NCBI RefSeq assembly: GCF_900115755.1
Contig: NZ_FOXQ01000011.1
Span: forward strand, 62,001-126,000
DNA from: Parafilimonas terrae
GTDB taxonomy: Bacteria > Bacteroidota > Bacteroidia > Chitinophagales > Chitinophagaceae
Reading direction: 5' to 3'
Length of the DNA: 64,000 nucleotides
How positions within the stretch are numbered: the stretch's first letter is position 1; each line of letters opens with the position of its first letter. The translations under genes and the position numbers were made by a program. Of this stretch, positions 51,853 to 61,201 are shown one piece after another. The notes beneath the pieces are model-generated. The model was not told the DNA's origin and searched no databases. It was given only the letters and a program-made list of their open reading frames with translations.

Positions 51853-52297
51853 AAAGAAAAATTTATGCCCGTAGCAAGAAGATTTTTTGTTTCATGTTTG
51901 TACGGATTTGTCTCAAAATTGATAAAGCAATTACTTGAAACAATTGTATTGGTTAATATTGACAAAGATTATTACAGTTTGCCAGGTGGATTGAATAAGG
52001 TGATAAGGTTGAACAAAAATGATTGATCGTTCTGCTATTAAGATCAGCAAAACAATAAGGTTACATATTCATAAAATTTTTTAAAGAGAATGTGTTAAAC
52101 CTTAGTAGCAGAAAAAGTTACATCCCTCATTCCAACCTTATTCTCTGAAAATTTGCAGATTGTTATATTCAGGTTTTACGATTGACGTTTCACGATAAAC
52201 CTGCCATGCAATTATGCAGCATTAGGAATAAGTAACACTGCCATCTGCACAACTGCCGGTAATCAAACAATTCACTTTCACCGCATATTTGCCATAT
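51853..52297. other. divergent control region between sigma factor and sensor kinase
   Basis: About 450 bp of AT-rich DNA without a frame separates the minus-strand GH92/Sus genes from the plus-strand sensor kinase. It contains the single 7-bp array at 52174-52201. Near its right end CATATTTG (52284-52291), one base from the -7 consensus, lies 6 bp before the kinase ATG. Confidence 0.45.
52174..52201. repeat. single four-unit 7-bp array
   Basis: Four 7-bp units: TTTTACG, ATTGACG, TTTCACG and ATAAACC. They match the WTTNACG arrays at 13294-13321 and 40660-40687. No facing partner is seen within 400 bp. Confidence 0.5.
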
Positions 52298-55200
52298 ATG
52301 AGGAAATGCTTTGCATTCATGGTATTGTTATTTATTATGGCTGATGCCCGCAGCCAGCCTTACTATTTTACGCACTACCAGGTTGAAGATGGCCTTTCAA
52401 ACAATGCTGTGCTTTGCGTAATGCAGGACCATCTTGGTTTTATGTGGTTTGGCACAAGGGATGGACTGAACCGTTTTGACGGGCTTTCTTATAAAATCTT
52501 TCGTAATAATCCTTCAGACAAAAAAAGTATTGGCAGTAACGCCATCATGAGCTTATCAGAAACAGCAGATAAAAAAATTTGGGCGGGCACGGAAAAAGGT
52601 TTATTCATTTTTGATGAACTCACAGAAAGCTTTACAAAATTTGAGCCTGCAGGCAATGGCTCGGTGCAATCTGTAAAAGTTGTTGGCGACAACGTATATT
52701 ATATAACGCTGTATGCACTGTACCGGCACAACATAAAAACAAATGTTACCAGTGCATTTCAAATAAATAAAGAAGTAACGGCTTACAATATTTTAAAAGA
52801 TGGCAGTTTATGGGTAACCACTTCATCGGGCACCATTGCAAAATACAATGCAGCCAGCAACAGCTTCGATGAAAAATATGATCTCTTCAGCCATTCCGGT
52901 TATGTTGTTTCAAAATGGATTCAATCGCTGTACGATGCAGGCAATGGCACTTTGCTCATCGGCACATCTAACCAGGGTTTGAAATTATTCGATATAAAAA
53001 CATCAACGTATAAAGACCTGCTTACTTTAAATACAGACAAAACAGATATAATTGTACGCGACATACTGGCCATCAATAAAAATGAATACTGGATTGCAAC
53101 ACAGTCGGGCATTTATATTTTAAATATCAGCAACGGCAATTATTACAACCTTAAAAAACAGATTGAAGACCCTTATTCTTTATCAGATAATATTGTGCAA
53201 ACGCTTTGCATGGATAAACAAGGCGGTATATGGGCAGGCACTTATTTTGGCGGCGTAAATTATTATCCTAAACAGGATATTATTTTTAAAAAATATTTTC
53301 CCAAGGTAAATGAGAATGCCATAAGCGGTAATGCCGTGAGTGAAATTTATGAAGATGACCACGGCATGTTATGGATAGGCACAGAAGATGCAGGGCTCAA
53401 CAAATTCAATCCCGCAACCGGCAATTTCATCAATTACAACCCGGCGAAAAACAGGCAAACGGTTTCATATTCCAATATTCACAGCCTGCTTGCTTATAAT
53501 GATACGATATGGGCGGGCACTTATTTACACGGGCTCGATTTACTGAACAACGATGGTAAAAGGCTGCACAATTTTAATACGCTTAATGCCAATATAGGCA
53601 GCAATTTTATAGGGGCATTACTTAAAACAAAGCGTGGTGAAATAATTGCTGCCACTGATAAAGGCGCATTTAAATACCTGCCATCAACTAACAATTTTGA
53701 ACGCATTACCGCCTTGCCAAAAGGCTTTTTTCGTGCGCTGGGCGAAGATGATAAGGGCAATATATGGGGCGGCACTTATGGCGATGGCATCTACATTTAT
53801 AACCCCTCCACTAACAAAGCAGACCATTATTTTTTTTCTATCAATCACAACCAGGTTATTGCCTGCAACATTGTAAACTATATTTATTACGATAGCAAAA
53901 ACACGGTATGGTTTGCTACTGAAGGCGGGCTTTGCGCTTATAAACCTGAAAAAAAAGAGCTGCATATTTATACATCGAAAGATGGCCTGCCCGCAGATGT
54001 GGTGTATGCTATTCTTGAAGACAACCATAATAATTTATGGGTAAGCACTTCCAAAGGGCTGGTGAGGTTTACGCCTTCAACAAAGGAGATAAAAATATTT
54101 AATAAATCGCATGGGCTACTCACAGACCAGTTTAACTACCGGTCAGCCTGCAAGGACGATAAAGGCAATATGTATTTCGGCAGTGTTAAAGGCATGATTA
54201 GTTTTAATCCTGACTCCATCACTAACAACGATTTTATTCCACCTGTTTATATTACCGGTTTCCAGGTATATAACAAAGAGCTGGCGATAGATTCAACAAA
54301 GTCGCCGCTTAAACAATCTATCACGTTCACCAAAAAAATCACATTGGCGCATAATCAATCATCTTTCAATATTGATTTTGCTGCGCTTAATTATAACGCA
54401 CCTTCCACCATTGGCTATGCGTATAAAATGGAAGGGCTTGATAAAGGCTGGACTTATCTCTCCACCAACCGTAAAGCCTACTTTACAGAGCTGGCGCCGG
54501 GCAGCTACACCTTTCTTGTAAAAGCATTGGGCGAAAAAAATGCAGCCAGCAATTATGCAAAACTTGATATTGAAATATTACCGCCGTTCTGGCGCACCTG
54601 GCAGGCATACACTTTATATGTTGTGCTGGCTTTACTGGTAATATTTTTTACAATTAAATTTTTTATTGACCGGTCGAGGGCAAGGCAACAGCGCAGGCTT
54701 GAAAAACTGGCGTTTGAAAAAGAAAAAGAAAATTATGAAGACAAGATAAATTTCTTTACCAACGTGGCGCATGAAATTAAAACGCCGCTTACATTAATAA
54801 AAGGCCCGATGGAAAATATTATGGACCAGATTGATGAACTGCCTTCCATTAAAACAAGTGTTGAACTGATGAGCCGTAATACAGACAGGCTGATGCACCT
54901 GGCCAATCAATTGCTTGATTTCAGAAAAATTGAAATGAACGGCTTTCATCTCAGTTTTATTAAAACAAATGTTTCCGGCCTTTTGTATGATAATTATATA
55001 CGTTTTAAACCGGTGGCTGAGCAAAAAAATATCAGGCTTGATGTAAAGTCGGTTGAAAATTTATCTGCCTATGCAGATGAGGAAGCATTGAATAAAATAT
55101 TCAGCAACCTTATTGATAACGCGGTTAAATACGCAGAGAAATTTGTTTCCATCAGCCTGCATTATACGAATGACAAAAAAGAAAAATACCAGTTAATATG

Positions 55201-55435
55201 TTCCAACGATGGCTTTATTATTCCCGAAGAAAATAAGGAAGTGATATTTGATAGTTTTTATCGCCTTAAGGAAACATCTAATCATGCCGGCACCGGCATT
55301 GGTTTAACGCTAAGCCGCTCGCTGGCAGAAATGCATAGCGGCACGCTGGTGTTGGATACATCTGCAAAACACATGAATGTATTTGTGCTTACATTGCCGG
55401 TTCATCCCATCAATAATACACATAACAGCGACTGA
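52298..55435 (+). CDS. Reg_prop sensor histidine kinase (HTCS sensor half)
   Basis: 1045 residues from ATG 52298. After a signal peptide (cut near ARSQ, residue 20), residues about 25-690 are two beta-propellers of Reg_prop repeats (YYFTHYQVEDGLSNNAVLCVMQDHLGFMWFGTRDGLNRFDG is the classic first one). A Y_Y_Y domain follows (about 695-765, with TYLSTNRKAYFTELAPGSYTFLVKAL) and one transmembrane helix (about 770-790). The cytoplasmic HisKA domain has NVAHEIKTPLTLIKGP (His825) and the ATPase has LIDNAVKYAEK and GTGIGLTLSRSLAEM. It stops after the kinase: the receiver and AraC domains typical of a one-piece hybrid are in the next gene, 2 bp away. It probably senses a glycan fragment in the periplasm. 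Confidence 0.93.
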   Translation: MRKCFAFMVLLFIMADARSQPYYFTHYQVEDGLSNNAVLCVMQDHLGFMWFGTRDGLNRFDGLSYKIFRNNPSDKKSIGSNAIMSLSETADKKIWAGTEKGLFIFDELTESFTKFEPAGNGSVQSVKVVGDNVYYITLYALYRHNIKTNVTSAFQINKEVTAYNILKDGSLWVTTSSGTIAKYNAASNSFDEKYDLFSHSGYVVSKWIQSLYDAGNGTLLIGTSNQGLKLFDIKTSTYKDLLTLNTDKTDIIVRDILAINKNEYWIATQSGIYILNISNGNYYNLKKQIEDPYSLSDNIVQTLCMDKQGGIWAGTYFGGVNYYPKQDIIFKKYFPKVNENAISGNAVSEIYEDDHGMLWIGTEDAGLNKFNPATGNFINYNPAKNRQTVSYSNIHSLLAYNDTIWAGTYLHGLDLLNNDGKRLHNFNTLNANIGSNFIGALLKTKRGEIIAATDKGAFKYLPSTNNFERITALPKGFFRALGEDDKGNIWGGTYGDGIYIYNPSTNKADHYFFSINHNQVIACNIVNYIYYDSKNTVWFATEGGLCAYKPEKKELHIYTSKDGLPADVVYAILEDNHNNLWVSTSKGLVRFTPSTKEIKIFNKSHGLLTDQFNYRSACKDDKGNMYFGSVKGMISFNPDSITNNDFIPPVYITGFQVYNKELAIDSTKSPLKQSITFTKKITLAHNQSSFNIDFAALNYNAPSTIGYAYKMEGLDKGWTYLSTNRKAYFTELAPGSYTFLVKALGEKNAASNYAKLDIEILPPFWRTWQAYTLYVVLALLVIFFTIKFFIDRSRARQQRRLEKLAFEKEKENYEDKINFFTNVAHEIKTPLTLIKGPMENIMDQIDELPSIKTSVELMSRNTDRLMHLANQLLDFRKIEMNGFHLSFIKTNVSGLLYDNYIRFKPVAEQKNIRLDVKSVENLSAYADEEALNKIFSNLIDNAVKYAEKFVSISLHYTNDKKEKYQLICSNDGFIIPEENKEVIFDSFYRLKETSNHAGTGIGLTLSRSLAEMHSGTLVLDTSAKHMNVFVLTLPVHPINNTHNSD

Positions 55436-55437
55436 AT

Positions 55438-56211
55438 ATGAAGCCGGTAATTTTATTAGTGGAAGATAATGTGGAGATACTTGATTTTATTGAAAGCAAC
55501 CTGCTGGATTTATATGATATAAAAAAAACAATAAACGGGAAAGCAGCGCTGGATGTATTGAGAAATGAGGTGATCGACCTTATTGTAAGCGATGTAATGA
55601 TGCCTGTGATGGACGGTTTTGAATTATGCAGCATTATTAAATCTGATGTTGAACTAAGTCATTTGCCCGTGGTATTATTAACGGCCAAAAATACTTTGCA
55701 GGCAAAAATTGAAGGCCTTGAACTGGGTGCTGATGTTTATATTGAAAAACCTTTTTCGCCTAAATATTTAAAAACGCAAATAGCAAGTTTGCTGGCCAAC
55801 CGGAATAAGGTAAAACAATTCTTTGCAAACTCCCCGCTGGTAGCGTTAAAAACCATTGCACACACAAAATCTGATGAACATTTTTTAGATAAAGTAAACG
55901 AGGTAATTGTTGAACATTTGCAGGATACCGGCCTGGATGTTGACCGGCTTGCAAAATTTATGAATATGAGCCGGCCAACATTTTACCGTAAAATAAATTC
56001 CATTTCTAACCTCACCCCTAACGATCTCATTAATCTTACCCGTTTAAAAAAAGCGGCTGAGTTAATGGCAGAAGGCCACAACGTTAATGAAGTGTCTGAA
56101 ATTGTAGGTTACAATTCTCCCAAAATTTTCAGCAAGAATTTTGAAAAGCAATTTGGCATAATGCCTTCTGAATATATACACCATCGTTTGAAAGAGAAAA
56201 GCGATCGCTGA
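55438..56211 (+). CDS. response regulator with AraC-type DNA-binding domain
   Basis: A 257-residue two-domain regulator. Residues 4-120 are a receiver (LLVEDN, phospho-Asp52 in LIVSDVMMPVMDG, Thr82, Lys104 in IEKPF). Residues about 150-253 are the AraC/HTH_18 domain (VDRLAKFMNMSRPTFYRKI, NLTRLKKAAELMAEGHNVNEVSEIVGYNSPKIFSKNFEKQFG). This is the output half of a hybrid two-component regulator made as a separate protein. The start lies 2 bp after the kinase stop (translational coupling), and the gene ends flush with the DUF4139 gene. Its likely targets are the GH38-like gene and the Sus genes. Confidence 0.93.
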   Translation: MKPVILLVEDNVEILDFIESNLLDLYDIKKTINGKAALDVLRNEVIDLIVSDVMMPVMDGFELCSIIKSDVELSHLPVVLLTAKNTLQAKIEGLELGADVYIEKPFSPKYLKTQIASLLANRNKVKQFFANSPLVALKTIAHTKSDEHFLDKVNEVIVEHLQDTGLDVDRLAKFMNMSRPTFYRKINSISNLTPNDLINLTRLKKAAELMAEGHNVNEVSEIVGYNSPKIFSKNFEKQFGIMPSEYIHHRLKEKSDR

Positions 56212-58026
56212 TCAGTAAATATTAATTGTTTTGTCTTTGGGATATTTAACCGAATAAGAAAACCGGAGGGTTTTTGATTCATTCGGGCCAAGTTGCAGTT
56301 GCCAGGCCAGCGTACCATTATCTTTATCAGCCACAGCGCCTGAAGTTTCGTTTAATTCAACCTCAATATCCTTATTCGTACTTAGCGGGTATTGATCTTT
56401 TACAATAATATTTACCGCTTCTTTTTTATTATTCCTTACCACAATTTCATAAGTAAATTTTTGAAGTTTGTTGCTTCCTAAAAACTTTACACTGCTAAAG
56501 TCTTCAAGCTTTTTCCTGTTTACAACCACACGCTTATCGTTGCCCAGCGTTATATCAAGCGAATCAGATGTTTTTTCCGGGTTAATATAAGTTTTGCCAA
56601 CATAAGTGCCTTCTATTATTATATTGGCTTCACCCGGCAGCAGGTTCAGCCTTTCCCAGTTTTGCAGTTTCGCTATAAGGTAAACATCATTATCCATTTT
56701 AGGAACAGCAATGTGTTCGTATGCCGTACCGGCATCAATAATTTGCAAAGTGGCCGTTTGTTCTTTACCACTTGTTGGCACATCAAAAGGAATATCTATA
56801 TCGAAATTTACATTCAGCGTTTTATCGGTTACGGCAATATAATCCTGCAGGCCTTCTTTCAATTGCACAACAGTAGCCCCGCCTTCTGCAACGCTGCCAT
56901 ACATATTTTTTGCAGCAGCAGGTTTTAATTTATCAATACTTTTAATGCTGTTAGGGTCTATTTGCCGGAACACGTCATCGCTTACAACATTGCCATTTAC
57001 AACATATACAGGTTTAGGCGCAACATAATTACCGGCCATGTCGTCCTTCTTTTCGGCGCCATAACCAACAACAACTACTTCACTCAAATTTGAAGCGCCA
57101 CGTATTTGAATACCGGCTGCGCTGCCCGCTAAAGCACTATTAAGATTATTATGCTGATAACGATTAATATAACCGAGAAACCATGATTGCAACTCCGGCG
57201 CATTGCCTTTTTGCGATGGCGTTGCTGTTGACAAAGAAAGCTTTACATGCTTCCAGTCAATGCCGGTAGTTTGAACAATCTTTGCCTTATAAAAAATTTT
57301 TAAAGGAAGCTGAATATTGTCTGCACGCATGTCATAAAACGGCTGCCAGTAAGCATTCCGGGCAATATAAGAAACAACAAAATCTGCTTTTACAGGCATA
57401 GCGGCATTTAATTCAAGCGTTAACCTGCCCGCCGTATTTATATTCTTTTTATTTTCTTCATCTATTTGATCTTTTATTTTATCGATAAGAACAATTGCTT
57501 TATTTTTCTTTTCAGTTAATGCGGCAATGGTGTTTTGCAGTTCGGTTGATTTTGAGTAATAATAATCCATCAGCTTTTCCAGTTCAGATACACTTACACC
57601 ATTTTGTTCCCCTTTTATTTCCCGGTTCGCTTTAAGCACATCCAGCAATTCTTTTGCATTATTGATGGAAAGCGAAAGTTTATCAATATGGCTTTGCACC
57701 GTTTGCAAGGAATCGTCAAGCAGTTGCCTGCGCTGCGTTTTAGTTGTATTTACCAGGTAGTTTTTTGAAAATTCAAATCCAAGAATTGTAACAGAAGACG
57801 GCGCTTTTATTTGAATGCTGCTGCTGTCAATTGCATTACTTATGTTATCAATTATAACCTGGTTATTTCCTGCAACCAAAGTGGCGGAAACAGTATGTGT
57901 CATTTCCGCTCCGGACCTGTAAACGGTAACAGCGGTAAGGCTTGCCTGCACTTCATTTTTATTATCTGCTGCATAAATATTAAAGAAGGTAATAAGCAGT
58001 AAAAGGGTAATCATATTTTTCTTCAT
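56212..58026 (-). CDS. DUF4139 (MuiA-like) protein with inserted SusC plug-like segment
   Basis: A 604-residue exported protein. Signal peptide 1-20 (ends NIYAA). DUF4140-type N-terminal domain (about 28-125, TAVTVYRSGAEMTHTVSATL), a coiled coil (about 105-195), then the DUF4139 beta-rich domain (about 213-600, VVSYIARNAYWQPFYDMRAD; IDWKHVKLSLSTATPSQKG). Inside that domain, residues about 297-390 read like part of a SusC plug: SALAGSAAGIQIRGASNLSE, VVVVGYG (317-323), YVVNGNVV and IKSIDKLKPAAAKNMYGS. No barrel follows. MuiA/DUF4139 proteins are poorly understood and linked to envelope glycans. The insertion is in frame and the reading frame is intact. Confidence 0.82.
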   Translation of the reverse strand: MKKNMITLLLLITFFNIYAADNKNEVQASLTAVTVYRSGAEMTHTVSATLVAGNNQVIIDNISNAIDSSSIQIKAPSSVTILGFEFSKNYLVNTTKTQRRQLLDDSLQTVQSHIDKLSLSINNAKELLDVLKANREIKGEQNGVSVSELEKLMDYYYSKSTELQNTIAALTEKKNKAIVLIDKIKDQIDEENKKNINTAGRLTLELNAAMPVKADFVVSYIARNAYWQPFYDMRADNIQLPLKIFYKAKIVQTTGIDWKHVKLSLSTATPSQKGNAPELQSWFLGYINRYQHNNLNSALAGSAAGIQIRGASNLSEVVVVGYGAEKKDDMAGNYVAPKPVYVVNGNVVSDDVFRQIDPNSIKSIDKLKPAAAKNMYGSVAEGGATVVQLKEGLQDYIAVTDKTLNVNFDIDIPFDVPTSGKEQTATLQIIDAGTAYEHIAVPKMDNDVYLIAKLQNWERLNLLPGEANIIIEGTYVGKTYINPEKTSDSLDITLGNDKRVVVNRKKLEDFSSVKFLGSNKLQKFTYEIVVRNNKKEAVNIIVKDQYPLSTNKDIEVELNETSGAVADKDNGTLAWQLQLGPNESKTLRFSYSVKYPKDKTINIY

Positions 58027-58105
58027 ACAATTGTTTCAACAACAGATGCAGAAAAAAACTTTTTTACATAACCTGTAACATTATTGTTCGGCTAAAATAT
58101 TTTCT

Positions 58106-58201
58106 CCCGGGCTAAAGCCCTTTACGGCCTGCTTTTACTAACCGCAGGCTTAAGCCTGTGGTTATGCTTGAAATCCTTGTACAATGCGGCTTTAGCCCAG
58201 G
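58106..58201. repeat. cloverleaf-like inverted repeat element
   Basis: GGGCTAAAGCC (58109-58119) is a perfect inverted copy of GGCTTTAGCCC (58188-58198), extended by CC on each outer side. Between them CCGCAGGCTT/AAGCCTGTGG (58142-58161) is a second, nearly perfect palindrome. The element sits in the 507-bp gap between the divergent DUF4139 and GH38-like genes and resembles REP-type dispersed elements. Confidence 0.55.
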
Positions 58202-58500
58202 TTATACAGACAACAATGAACCTGTAATCCTGCTTTTAAAAACGGAAAAACCATTTCATATAAAGCAAGTTCATTCAACAGCTTTTATCTCAAAAACAAT
58301 TGCCGGTTAAACAATTCTTACCATGAATCCATAAATAAATTTTATGAATAGCGGGAAACGATTTTTAAGGTTACTTATAGCTGTGAAATGTAATTGAGAA
58401 AGAGCGGTTTTGCAGAGATTTATTAATCCCAATAACTATTAGAATTGTTACACATATCAACTATATATTTTTTGTCTCATACACAAGCAGTCGTAAAATT

Positions 58501-58526
58501 AAAAGGGGTATTCCTGCCCCTTTTTT
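58501..58526 (+). promoter_or_regulatory. terminator-like hairpin before the GH38-like start
   Basis: AAAAGGGG (58501-58508) and CCCCTTTT (58517-58524) form a perfect 8-bp stem with an 8-base loop, followed by more T. It ends 8 bp before the ATG at 58534. Its shape is that of an intrinsic terminator, but it lies in the leader of the gene; it could be an attenuator or the end of an upstream transcript. Confidence 0.5.
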
Positions 58527-58533
58527 AAACTAA

Positions 58534-61095
58534 ATGCCTGTGAGAAGAATAACTGTCTTTTCCCTGTTTCTTTTAATTGCTTTAACAACGTATCAACCGC
58601 TCACTGCCCAAACAAATTATTTTGTTGACGGTTATCATGGCGGCATTTATGGCCATTATCCTTTATGGGTAACAAAATTTATTGCCGATAGTTTGAACAT
58701 GCATAAAGACTGGAAAGTAAACCTTGAAATTGAGCCCGAAAGCTGGGATACCATTCAACTAAAAGATCCCGCCGGGTATGCAGCTATCAAAAAATTGATT
58801 GATGATTCTTCTGATAATGTTGCCATCGAATATGTAAACCCATCTTACGGGCAAAGTTATTTATACAATATTTCGGAGGAAAGCATCATTAGGCAATTTC
58901 AATATGGCATGCATAAATTGCAGCAACATTTTCCTGCCATAAAATTTACTACGTATTCATCGGAGGAGCCTTGCTTTACAAGCGCATTGCCCGGCATATT
59001 AAAATCGCTGGGTTTTAAATACGCTTCGCTTAAAAATCCCAATACCTGCTGGGGCGGTTATGTAAAAGCTTATGGCGGCGAATCATTGAACTGGATTGGC
59101 CCGGATGGAACAGGTATATTAACCGTTCCCCGTTATACTTCGGAAGATTTACAAAGAAGGTCAACCTGGCAAACAACAGCATGGAATAATTCGGAAGCAT
59201 ACATTAATGCTGCATTCAAACAGGGCATACAATATCCCGTTGGTATGTGCCTGCAGGATGCCGGCTGGAAAAACGGACGCTGGCTTGGCAACCATAAATC
59301 CGCGCTTACACAATACACCACATGGCGCAATTATTTCGGGCTGATAGAAAATAAAAAAAATATTGAAAATTGGCGGCTTTCACAGGAAGACATACAGGTA
59401 AGCCTTGTTTGGGGCGCACAGGTTTTACAGCGCATTGCACAGGAAGTTCGTGCAGTTGAAAATAAAATAACCATGGCTGAAAAAGCTGCTGCGCTGGCAA
59501 CGCTCTATGCAGGCGTTCCTTATCCTGAAAAAGAATTTGACGAAGCCTGGCGAACATTACTGCTGGCGCAACATCACGATTGCTGGATTGTTCCTTATAA
59601 CATGCACAATGGAAAAACCTGGGCTGCCCATGTAAAGGACTGGACAAATTTTACCGGCTCAACAGCCAATAATATTATACAGCAATCACTGCAGGCATTA
59701 ACTGCCGGAGCTTCAAATAACGATGGGCAAAACGTAATTGCATTTAATACAACAGCTATTAACAGGCATGAAATTATATCGGTACCGCTCGATGATAATT
59801 CTTTAGTTACAGGCATAGAAAAAGATGGCAACAATGTTCCCTCTCAAATCATCAGCAATAAAGATTCATCTAAAACATTATTATTTAAAGCAGATGTTCC
59901 TGCTTTGAGTTATAGCAGTTATTCATTCATCCAGGCAACAAAACAGGAACCATTAACAGGCGCTTCCATTATAAAAAATAAAGCCGGTGATTTTGTAATG
60001 GAATCCGATCTGTATAAATTAATAATTGATGCACAAGGTGGCAACATTAAACAACTCATCGCAAAAAATCTCGATAACAAAAATTTCGTGGCTGATGATG
60101 CAAACGATTTTAATACTTTGCGCGGGCATTTTTTTAATAATGGCGGCTATGCAGCAAGCACTCACAAACCGGTAAAAATTACCATTGTTGAAAACGGTCC
60201 TTTGCAAATAAAACTGCAGGTTGAAGGAACGATAAGCGGAAATAATTTTATTCAAACTATTACAATAACGCAAGGGCAAAAACGCATTGACGCAGGACTG
60301 CATATTGATTATAAAAAAGGTATTGGCATTGGTGAAGATTACAGGCAACATGGCGGCTACTATTCGGCCGACCGGCATAAAGCTTTTTATAATGACAGTT
60401 GCAAATTGCTGGCTGCATTTCCGCTAAACTTAAAACATCAAAAACTATATAAAGATGCACCGCTTGATGTAACGGAAAGTAAATTATCCAATACTTTTTA
60501 CAACCGATGGGACAGTATTAAAAACAATATTGTTTTTAACTGGGTTGATGTAACCGATGGTGATGGCAATTATGGTATGGCCTTGCTTTCAGACCATGTA
60601 ACCAGTTATTCGCATGGCGAAAATTTCCCATTGGCTTTAACCATTCAATATGCGGGTATTGGTTTATGGGACAGAAATTACAGCATTAGCGGGCCAACGG
60701 ATATACATTATGCACTTATACCGCACAGAGGCAAATGGAATGAAGCTGGTTTAAACAATGAAACGATTAAGTGGAACCAACCTGTTATTACAGCTTCAGC
60801 CAATGCCGGTAAAGCAGTTAATGATTTTATTAAAAGTGTGGATGATGGCCTGGCTGTTACAGCCATGTATTATAAAGGTGATGATCTGTATATAAGGTTG
60901 GTGAACAATTCTTCTGATGAAGCAAAACACCATATCAGGCTGAATTGTTATGCAGATGAATTGCAGTTTGTTGAACTGAATGATATCATAACTTCAACTG
61001 TTCAATTTAAAGAAAAGCAAAAAGTTAATTTTGAATGTAACATTCCGTTATTTGGTTTTAAAACAGTTAAACTGATAAATGCAAGGTATCAGTAA
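58534..61095 (+). CDS. GH38-like glycoside hydrolase (alpha-mannosidase family)
   Basis: An 853-residue exported enzyme, signal peptide cut near residue 25 (PLTAQ). The N-terminal catalytic region has DGYHGGIYGHYP (32-43) where GH38 enzymes have their His-x-Asp zinc site, EIEPESW (65-71), SEEPCFTSALPGILKSLGF (143-161) in the position of the nucleophile loop, and TLLLAQHHDCW (341-351), the conserved GH38 His-His-Asp. The C-terminal half is beta-rich (about 500-850), as in the family. The zinc and nucleophile motifs differ from textbook GH38, so specificity may differ. Its place beside two GH92 genes supports an alpha-mannoside substrate. Transcribed divergently from the DUF4139 gene. Confidence 0.72.
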   Translation: MPVRRITVFSLFLLIALTTYQPLTAQTNYFVDGYHGGIYGHYPLWVTKFIADSLNMHKDWKVNLEIEPESWDTIQLKDPAGYAAIKKLIDDSSDNVAIEYVNPSYGQSYLYNISEESIIRQFQYGMHKLQQHFPAIKFTTYSSEEPCFTSALPGILKSLGFKYASLKNPNTCWGGYVKAYGGESLNWIGPDGTGILTVPRYTSEDLQRRSTWQTTAWNNSEAYINAAFKQGIQYPVGMCLQDAGWKNGRWLGNHKSALTQYTTWRNYFGLIENKKNIENWRLSQEDIQVSLVWGAQVLQRIAQEVRAVENKITMAEKAAALATLYAGVPYPEKEFDEAWRTLLLAQHHDCWIVPYNMHNGKTWAAHVKDWTNFTGSTANNIIQQSLQALTAGASNNDGQNVIAFNTTAINRHEIISVPLDDNSLVTGIEKDGNNVPSQIISNKDSSKTLLFKADVPALSYSSYSFIQATKQEPLTGASIIKNKAGDFVMESDLYKLIIDAQGGNIKQLIAKNLDNKNFVADDANDFNTLRGHFFNNGGYAASTHKPVKITIVENGPLQIKLQVEGTISGNNFIQTITITQGQKRIDAGLHIDYKKGIGIGEDYRQHGGYYSADRHKAFYNDSCKLLAAFPLNLKHQKLYKDAPLDVTESKLSNTFYNRWDSIKNNIVFNWVDVTDGDGNYGMALLSDHVTSYSHGENFPLALTIQYAGIGLWDRNYSISGPTDIHYALIPHRGKWNEAGLNNETIKWNQPVITASANAGKAVNDFIKSVDDGLAVTAMYYKGDDLYIRLVNNSSDEAKHHIRLNCYADELQFVELNDIITSTVQFKEKQKVNFECNIPLFGFKTVKLINARYQ

Positions 61096-61110
61096 GACAA
61101 CGCTTCTCAA

Positions 61111-61200
61111 CTATTCAATGCCCGGTTCATTCAATGAAACATATATATTCTGAGGGCAGTAATATTCCGGGTTAAACCAGTCTGGCACATCTGCCGGGTA
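61111..61200 (-). pseudogene. C-terminal remnant of a DUF5005 gene
   Basis: On the minus strand this stretch codes for FNPEYYCPQNIYVSLNEPGI followed by Glu and a stop. The intact gene at 61835 ends FNPEYYRPQAIYVSLNELGI followed by Glu and a stop. Only about the last 30 codons exist; upstream the match is lost within 15 codons, near the start of transposase-like sequence. DNA identity between 61113-61180 and 61837-61900 is also high. A truncated duplicate is the simplest reading. Confidence 0.75.
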
Positions 61201-61201
61201 A

